Source: Channa striata
Taxonomy: Eukaryota > Chordata > Actinopteri > Anabantiformes > Channidae
NCBI GenBank assembly: GCA_033026295.1
Contig: CM065170.1
Coordinates: 32,868,963 to 32,932,962, forward strand
DNA length: 64,000 bases
Reading direction: 5' to 3'
Program-made: the position numbers and the translations under genes
Shown: positions 51,851-59,521 of the stretch, in pieces
How positions within the stretch are numbered: the first letter of the stretch is position 1
How the letters are laid out: each line of letters begins with the position of its first letter
Notes under the pieces: generated by a model
Told to the model about the DNA's origin: nothing
The model's database searches: none
The model's input: the letters and a program-made list of their open reading frames with translations, nothing else

Positions 51851-53710
51851 AGCACCAAAGAGCATGTGTGAAGTTGAGATTCACAAATCGTCAAAACAGT
51901 AATGCAGATTTGTGGATCCCCGTGTTTTTGTTTTTTTACAAACAGCTCTTCTTTGGTGTTTCCTGGCGCCTCCAACATGATCTGCCTAATCAAAGGTCGG
52001 ACAAAACTTCCCGCTTATTGTCTTTTCCTCGAAGAGCCAACTTCCAGACAAAACGATCACCTCCGACTGAGTTGGATTGTTGCCGCGTTTCTTTTCTTCT
52101 TCTCCCAGATAATTACTAATATGTCAGACGTGTTGCGGTGTGACGTCCGCTGACGCCGGCACGTCGGCGAGCCGTGCAGGGACGCGGCGATGTCTCAACC
52201 CTCTCCCGCTCTCAATTAGCTCCCGGTGCTGCAGGTTAATGGAACTTTTGATTGGGGGGAAAACGCGGGTTTTGTGGACGCCCGGTTTCCGTGTAGACGT
52301 GCGGGGGGTCGACCCCGTCCTTATCTGCTGTTGCAGAAAGACGAGTTGCTGCTGCTCTTGTGCGTTTTTACACTGTGCAGAAGCACCTACAGTAAGTGTG
52401 TCTTGTGTTTTGACTTTAGGTGAAGTTGAACTGAATATGAATCGGTGGCAATTGTTTAGATTTTCGCATTTGCGTATCAGTAACTGAGCTGACGATTAAC
52501 TGTCCGCGATTTAGTGATTTGACGATATTTTCTGATCCTGTGTGACGGCTTGTCACTGAGGACGGTGTTTGGAGGCTGCGTGGTGGATTACGGTGTGTCT
52601 CAGCTCCACCAAATGACCAGCAGCGAGAGGAGAACATGCAGCAGCTCGGCCTCTCGCCGCGCTTCCTCCTCGGCGGCTGGGCAGGGAGGTCGGCGAGATT
52701 ACCGGACACACAGTCCAAGCTCGCGTCCGACATCCCTCTGCACCAAGCACCTCCAGGCAAACAAAAGCCGCCATCGGAGGATGACACGAACCACCAGCCC
52801 GCCGGGCATCTTCCTCCTCCTCCTCTTTGTCTTCCTCCTCCCTCCACTGCTCTGTAGCAAATGCATCAGTGACTTTCACTTCAGCTTGTTTGTGGCCATG
52901 TTGGAGGCAAGGTGACAAGAGCAATACAAGAGAAACATTCCTGTAATTTCCAGAAAGAGCTTAAGGTGGAATTGTTCTCGGAGGGGGAAAGCTGCCGCCT
53001 CTCCTTCTTCTTCCCCTCAGTTTACCTAACTCGCCAAAAAGAGGGGCCGATTCCCCCCTCCCCTACCCACACAAACACACACGGCTCTCCTGAGGAATGG
53101 CTGGCGAGCAGGGAAGAAATGCACCCTGACAATCTCGTCTTCCCTGCGGCGGCTGGATGCCAGAAACGAGCGCTGTTTCTTCTGAGAGATCTTTTACCGA
53201 AGATGCCAGGGATTAAGAAAGAAAAGACTGCGGGACACTGCTGTGTCACCTAGCATTAAACAGCCCTAAACTCTCCGGTTATGAGATACTCTGCGCAAAA
53301 TAGGTCAGGCCAGGCAAAATGAGAGAGGCAGAAAATGTTTTTTTCTCCTTTTTTTTCCTTCAAGTCCTGATGCCTCTGGGCTCTTCTCTGGGTGGTTGGT
53401 GCCTTCTCTCACACAAACAACACACACAGGGCTTAACATGCAGAGCGGTCGTACTGGTAAATTGCACTTGATGAACAATTTATTAAAAAATTCAAGCAGC
53501 AAAGATGAAGGTTTCACTTTGATAAAATCTGACTGAACAGAGACGATGATGATTTTATAGACGAAACAAAGCTAAACTGTGTCCCGATATAAAGAATTCT
53601 TCACTGCAAACGTTTTGTGTGATTCAGCTAAAAAGAATCATGATGTGTTCTGTGAAAGTGCTTTACAATATGTTGGTGCATATTAATAAGTGTTTACATT
53701 TGTCTGACAG

Positions 53711-53759
53711 GTGTCAGAGAGGAAGAGGAGTCGCTTGGCAAACCCCGGCATCAGTGAAG
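53711..53759 (+). other. exon-like interval 5
   Basis: Acceptor TTTGTCTGACAG and donor AAG|GTAGGT. In phase with interval 4 it reads VSERKRSRLANPGISE and leaves one base. Confidence 0.22.
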
Positions 53760-54586
53760 GTAGGTTAAGAAAGTGACACACACACACAAGCCACGTTGTA
53801 GTGTACAGAAGAACAAACCAGGGCCAGATTTAGTAACATTTATGATCAGATTGGTTCAGAAATAAAAACAAAAACCACAGGATGTAACACACACACACAC
53901 GCTGCAAACGTGATGTGTTTTATGAAGGACTGGACAAAGTAAAGGTGCAGTTTGGACTCTGGCCTCAGAGCAGCACAGGTTTGACGTTTCGTCAGGACAC
54001 AGTTTCACTCTGCTGCGTGTGTGCAGGGGCGTGTGTGCGTCTCACGCACCGCGATGCCCTGAAGAAACTCGGTCCACGCAGCCACCGTCGCTTCTTCAAG
54101 AAGCATCTGGCCTCACGTTCTGAAAGACGAGCGGCCAAAAGTTTCCCGTCGTCTTTGTCATCTCGGCGGAGCGGCTCGGCCCGCTCTGAATAATTCAGCA
54201 GCTGCCTGGTCGAATGCAAACAAACAGAATAAAACATGGATAGTTATGAGGCATAAATATGAACAAACAGCATCTAAAAGCATTAAGGAAACAGAGAGCG
54301 TCAGGCGTTTGGAGCGACAGATGAGGACAGTGTGTTTGACTGGCTGGACGGAGCCGTCACCCCCCACACACGTTTCCTTCACCCCCCTAATGATGTGTGT
54401 CCTGTCAGAGAGACGCAGCCAAATTACATTCACGACTACAAAGCCTCCGTCTGAGGTTTTCTCTCTCTGTGCAGCACCCTGCAAAACAATAACTGGGATT
54501 CAGCAGCTGCAAATTGCACTAAAATTTCCCAGTCTCTTTCTGTGAATTATTAATGAGAGCCAAACCAAAAAAGACAAAAAAAGAAA

Positions 54587-54610
54587 AAAAAAAAAAAATG
54601 GGGGGGGGGG
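54587..54610. repeat. poly(A)-poly(G) junction
   Basis: A run of about 12 A, a T, then 10 G with G-rich continuation to 54622. Confidence 0.93.
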
Positions 54611-55746
54611 TGGGATGGGGAATATCTACAGCATGCCCGAGCAGTGGAGGCTGCTATAAAGCTGTAATTATGCCAGAGAATGAGAAATGGAACAAAGTTG
54701 TCGGAGCCAGAAAAGATGAGGCAGAAACTGAAACTAAGAGCTAGAAATGTGGAGTCGGGAGGGTGAAAAGAAGAGCCGTGTTTTTACATATGCGAAACGC
54801 TAAAAGTCGCAGATCGACACACAATTAAAACAGAAGCGAACAACAGCATTTGCATGCGTCTGTCAGGTTTGTTCAGTGTGAAAGTAAAGAGACGTGTGAG
54901 GGGAGGATGGGAGCTCCAAAGGCCAAAATATACAGGATCTGTTTTGGATCCAAAACGCAGTAACTGCAAATATGTCGACTTTTTTTGTGGAGGAAAGACG
55001 GAGACGGCTTTGTTTTCGCAGCAGGAGTTTCAAGTGAAAGGGGGAAAATAACTGGTTATTGGTTTTGTCTTTACAGTAGCAACCAGCTACCTGATGCTAA
55101 ACGCCCAATTTACGAGGAAATTCAGGGACTTATTTACTGTTAATGTTCACGTCGACTAACGAGCGCGTTTCAAAGGCAGTAAAAGTTTATTTCTATGGAA
55201 CGATCACGAAAAAGTTAACTTTACACGGACGATAGTGTCATAAACCTGCGGTGAACGAAAGATGCATAAATAAAAGTAAAAGTAATAAAACTTTAGTGAT
55301 ACAGTCCAGGCGAAACAGTTTGTTTCTGACTTCACTCATCTGTCGGAACCAAGTCAAACTTTAACCATGTGGCTTTAAAACTTTTTTACAAGTGTTCAAA
55401 ATTTTCACCTTTTGAGGAACAATAATTGGACACATGAAATTACTGACTTTGTTTCCAGCTGTGCACATTTTGCCAGAGTTTAACAAACTAGTTAGCCCAG
55501 CGTAATCAGATTAGCCCCAACCTGGATGTTACTTTCCATAGTCTGTAACAGCTGGATTACAGCTGATAGATTTATGCTTCGACAATCAATCAATTGAAGT
55601 AGACGCAAACTCAAAGTATATTAAAATTACTAAAGGGGCAGATTAAAACTAATAACAATAAATGCAAAACAACCACAGAGGTTCGGACAGACAGGGAAGT
55701 GACTTCCTTTTAACGTCAGCACCTGGATCCTAATCATCCATATCTG

Positions 55747-55938
55747 CTGTGCAAAAGTTTAAGGCAGGTGTGAAAAAACAAAGAATGCTATGAAAGGGCG
55801 ACCCGGAAGAATTGATGCTGGTTTGAAGGCAAAAGGTCGTAACACCAAATATTGATTTGATTTAGATTTCTCTTTTGTTCATTTATAAAAATACATTTCT
55901 GAAAGCATGATTTATTTTCACACCTGCACAGTACTGTA
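55747..55938. mobile_element. internally deleted Tc1-like element (MITE)
   Basis: Left end TGCAAAAGTTTAAGGCAGG and right end TTTCACACCTG...CACAGTACTGTA are the inverted termini of a known fish Tc1-like family. Between them only the segment for the transposase C-terminus survives: frame RIDAGLKAKGRNTKY, close to the usual ...KAKGG.T.Y end of Tc1 transposases, followed by a decayed 3' UTR. The element is ~190 bp against ~1.6 kb for a full copy. Non-autonomous. Confidence 0.82.
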
Positions 55939-56227
55939 ATTAATCTTTTTTACCTGTATCTGAATTTTCCGGCGTCAAATATAAATTCCAATAATTAGTT
56001 AATATAAAATAAAGTCCTATGAATCTGGTTGAACTTGGAACCTCGTCGTCACTGTTGTGTTTTACTTCGGTCCACGTCGACGTGTCAGCCAGAATATCTC
56101 GCGCACACACTGATCGAGCGAGGGCCTGGCAGGGAGCCCCCGTTCACAGGAGGCAGCGGCGTCCCTCAGGGATCCATAACCGACCAAAGAGCTCAGGGAG
56201 AAGCTCACTCGCCCAGCTGGGCCTCAG

Positions 56228-56228
<1 letters not shown>

Positions 56229-56262
<34 letters not shown>
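56229..56262. repeat. compound (CT)10(CA)7 microsatellite
   Basis: CT units at 56229-56248 followed by CA units. Confidence 0.95.
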
Positions 56263-56613
56263 TCGATCTGTGTGTTTCAGGTGGGAGGAGGCTGATGGTG
56301 AACCAGATGACACAGGCGACTCTCAGCTGATGTAGACAAACATCAGTAGTTTTTTATGTAAATAATAAATGTGTAGATGGATTATATGACCAAAAGTTAG
56401 TGGACGGTGAACATGTGATGCTCAAATTCAGTTTCCTCTTGTTTAAACAACTAAAGATAAGACTTTCTTGAAAACGATCAGACACACGGTGAAGCGTAAC
56501 AGATGCAGGGATTTGATTTTGATTGTTGGGAAGAACTCAAGGGAATGTGAAGAAATGTGGCCCAATATTTTTAAAAGTCAAACATGCCACAATACATGCA
56601 AAGAGCTGCTTTC

Positions 56614-56663
56614 AGTTCCGCTTCCTGCTCCGCTTCCTGCTCTGCTTCCTCTTCCTCTTCTGT
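56614..56663. repeat. 12-bp minisatellite
   Basis: About four tandem units of CGCTTCCTGCTC and variants, ending in CTTCCTCTTC. Confidence 0.85.
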
Positions 56664-56950
56664 TAGACCACTTCAGGTGTCGAGTTCTTTGTGAATTCAT
56701 GCACGTGTTGTTGATTAGCTGAAGCTGTTGGTTGTCGACGGCTTCAGCTGAACGCTTCTATCCGCACGTTGAGCTGTTTTCATTTGTGACATGAAAAGCA
56801 AAATAAATTCTGATCCTGGTTTTTGTAGAGCAGTTTACAGCTAATTTACAAAAGAACAGGAAAATTAGAAACACATAATTTACCCATCAAAGTTTGGTGT
56901 ATGCTGATATGGAAATAAAGCTAATTGTTCTTCCTGTGCTTGTCTTGCAG

Positions 56951-57058
56951 AAACACTACAAACCAGTAAAACCAGGCCATTGTTCCTGAGCAGAGGCTCT
57001 CTTACACGATTTCCTCCAAAGCTCGGACGGATCTCCCCACACAGGAGGACTCAGACAG
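56951..57058 (+). other. exon-like interval 6
   Basis: Strong acceptor TTCCTGTGCTTGTCTTGCAG and donor CAG|GTAAAT. Only one frame is open (35 codons, TLQTSKTRPLFLSRG...), and it is the frame continued from interval 5. Confidence 0.25.
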
Positions 57059-57173
57059 GTAAATATGAAACCTTAAAGAACCCATTTTACACGGTACAGT
57101 CCGTTTCCCCAGGTTTGGGGTTAAAGGTCACCCTGAGTGTGGGAGTCGGGCTTTAGAGGCCCTTTGCTGAGTG

Positions 57174-57190
57174 ATGCTGCTGCTGCTGCT
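57174..57190. repeat. (TGC)5 trinucleotide repeat
   Basis: Short array; it creates the leucine-rich start of a spurious 115-codon open frame. Confidence 0.9.
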
Positions 57191-57819
57191 CGGTACTGGT
57201 GTGTTTCCTGGTGCTGTCCTGCTCTCTACTGGCTGCTCGGTGGAAGTGTCACAGCCCGAGTCTGATATACAGCAGTTTTTAAATTGTCGCTTGTTCACTG
57301 TGTTCTTCCTAATTCTAATGCTCAGTGTTCATAGTGTTAGTGTAGAACTTTCTTTCAGTGCAGTAAATACACAAATAACATTATACTGTCACTGTCCTGG
57401 AATTATGCCCGTTTACTTAAAATATTTCACCTTCAAAAGTGGCTCCACTCTAGCTGCAACACATTTAGCAAAAATTGAAACGGTTCAACTTTTGCAGTTG
57501 TCAGCATCTGATGCTTGACGACATGTCTGAGGTAGATATTTAAATTTAGTCAAAGCTAAATGAAATCGTCAGCCAGAGTTTTACCAGTTTGGTGTGTGAT
57601 TATGTATTTTGTTTTAAGTTTAACAGTCAGTGCTGTAATTCTTTAAATTTTATTCTCCTAGACCATGTTGGGTTTTTTTTGTTCACTGGATTTGATAAAT
57701 AATCTAAGTTGTACTTTAGTCATTTTTTAAAAATGAAAGCAGTAGTATAGGTAAGGATTTTAGTTAAGAATGTCTGTGTTCCTGTCACTCACTTCCCCTC
57801 CTCCTCTTCCTCCCGACAG

Positions 57820-57890
57820 AGTTCAAGGTCGCCGTGTGGCTATTTCCATCTCGTATTCGCTTTGATCCATGTGGCAAAATGACAAGGTAA
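57820..57890 (+). other. exon-like interval 7 with stop
   Basis: Very strong polypyrimidine tract and acceptor (TCCTCTTCCTCCCGACAG). In phase with interval 6 it reads FKVAVWLFPSRIRFDPCGK and stops with TAA at 57888-57890; the same bases also form a weak donor AAG|GTAACG. Confidence 0.22.
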
Positions 57891-58189
57891 CGCAACTCGA
57901 GGGGTCAGCTGTGTTACAGGAACACTTCCACGGATCGGGGAAGAGGAAATCAATCCCGCCTGACAGTGTCTTCAGGATACTCCGACCTGACTGGACTGTG
58001 ACAAGTACGAACGCACACGCACGCACAGACACGCGTAGTACACATAAACACAAACAGCAACCGAAAATAGCCCACGCTCCAGCTGTCTGTCTGTCTGCCT
58101 GTGACACGGACGACCTCTGTCAGCTTTGGTTTGTCTGCCGTCTTGTCTAGGTGCAGCAGCGAGCGTCTGCTGGAAAGTTAACTTGTGAT

Positions 58190-58640
58190 TCCAGCAGATT
58201 TAGTCGGCGTTCATGAATAATTGCGTTGAGCTGTCTTCAGGAGCTGCCCGTTAATGACTGGATCTGGTTGCCTCCCTCAGAGGTTGTAATATCTCTTGTT
58301 TTTGTGGCCAAACAATGCCTGTAAGCGCTGGCAGCCATTAGACTCCCTCCCAGGTCATTGAGCATTCCCTCCTAGCTAATTACAACAGGGCCTATAGTTG
58401 TCGTCCCCCCGGCCTCCCCCCGCCGCTCTCCTGTCTGGAAACACATGGGCATCTGTGGAGGACGGTGAGAGGGTCACACAAGGGTTGCAAGGGGGATGCG
58501 TTTCTGACAAACGTGCCATCCCCATAATTAGCTGGGAAGCAACATATGAAACATTAAACACGCCAGGCGCTGACGACAATCAAAACATTACATTTGTTGT
58601 CAATTATTCATTACTTTGAAGGTTCTGAAGGGGTCGTTAA
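58190..58640. promoter_or_regulatory. candidate conserved non-coding element, 3' of kynu
   Basis: Dense homeodomain-type cores: CATGAATAATTGCG, CCGTTAATGACTGG, GCTAATTACAACAGGG, CATAATTAGCTGGG, GTCAATTATTCATTAC and TCGTTAATATGG, in unique sequence with no coding frame. The texture is the strongest for an enhancer in the window together with 58960-59330. Confidence 0.4.
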
Positions 58641-58959
58641 TATGGAAATAAGCTTGCGATGCTAACAAGGTTGTAGTATCTGATTTCTAATCATCTGAGC
58701 GCCGCACAGGCCTTTCTTTCTTTTCGGTCTTTTAGGCAAATATTTTGCTTCCTTCTTATATTCATGCAGTCTGTTCTTCAAACAAACCCATTTTTCTGGC
58801 TTGAAAAGATTTGATTTTAGGATGTTTTGTATGAAGATAGAAAAGTTTTTTTTCAGCTCTTTGGACACATTTGACCTACGTCAGCTGTTGTCTGGAAGTT
58901 AGACCGGCCCCGTCTATGCTCTTGTCCCCTTGAACCCCCACCGTTGTGGCTGTGATGCT

Positions 58960-59330
58960 CCAGGTGCTAGATTGTAATTGCGGCCTGGGCGGTTAGTGGA
59001 CGTCTTGTTAGCATTTAGGAGTTGTGCTGATTGCTGGTTCTTTAAATATGTTGGGTTGTTTTGTCTGAAGATGCGTAGTCACTTAATGCAAAAGTAACCC
59101 AAGGATAGACAACATTCAGCTTCTGTTTAATTATTTATTCTCACATCAGCTGGAAAAGATGACAAATGCTAATTCTGGTCCGTTCCCCAGCTGGGCATCC
59201 AAGTGCTCATTAGTTGTAAAGAAGGTTAATCCATTTAGGTTTTGCATATTGATATGCCAATTACATCCAATTGTGCAATAGGCATCAGTCAAGGTAATAG
59301 TGCATGAAGTAGGTGTTAACTGGTGGAGGG
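58960..59330. promoter_or_regulatory. candidate conserved non-coding element with POU-like dyad, 3' of kynu
   Basis: GCATAT-TG-ATATGC at 59244-59257 is a POU-type dyad. It is followed by CCAATTACATCCAATTG, and preceded by TTTAATTATTTATTC and CTCATTAGTTG. It overlaps the likely kynu 3' UTR end, so part may be transcribed. Confidence 0.4.
59134..59139 (-). terminator. candidate polyadenylation signal for kynu
   Basis: AATAAA on the minus strand (TTTATT on plus), about 265 nt beyond the kynu stop codon, a plausible 3' UTR length. It is the first canonical hexamer noticed there. It also sits in an AT-rich, possibly conserved stretch, so chance is possible. Confidence 0.35.
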
Positions 59331-59401
59331 AGAACTGTCAGCTAATTCATGTGTTTAATGGACAGGGCTCTGACATGTCTGTCTTCCTCCAGCAGGTTCA
59401 C

Positions 59402-59521
59402 TCATTGGCTGCTGGCAGCGAGAGCTGATCCCAGGGTTTCTATGAAGCGATGGACATCACTGAAGGAGTTGTAGAGCGGCACTGGAGCAACACGCAGGAC
59501 GCTGGGCTCCCTCATGTCACA
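59402..59521 (-). CDS. kynu: kynu last coding exon with stop, 120 nt
   Basis: 39 codons plus TGA: CDMREPSVLRVAPVPLYNSF, then SDVHRFIETL and a short divergent tail. The Arg before VAPVPLYNSF equals human Arg434, which binds the substrate carboxylate. Acceptor CTGTGCAG. The intact reading frame and conserved tail argue that this end of the gene has been under selection recently. Confidence 0.94.
   Translation of the reverse strand, partial: CDMREPSVLRVAPVPLYNSFSDVHRFIETLGSALAASSQ

Larger units (their letters stand above)
51851..55746. other. non-coding; CpG-rich patch at 52130-52320
   Basis: 52130-52320 is rich in CpG (GACGCCGGCACGTCGGCGAG, GGGGGTCGACC) compared with its flanks. Short CA arrays occur at 53777 and 53889. 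No gene recognised. Confidence 0.45.
55939..58189. other. non-coding apart from two exon-like intervals
   Basis: Holds compound microsatellite, minisatellite and two exon-like intervals (56951-57058, 57820-57890). Otherwise nothing recognised. Confidence 0.45.

Noticed and set aside
57171..57518. 115-codon frame with a signal-peptide-like leucine start
   Set aside because: The leucines come from a (TGC)n array; the rest shows no conserved domain and lies inside a likely non-coding stretch.
1..59400. Exons of arhgap15, gtdc1 or zeb2
   Set aside because: I looked for hallmark segments (PH and RhoGAP motifs, zinc fingers) on both strands and found none.
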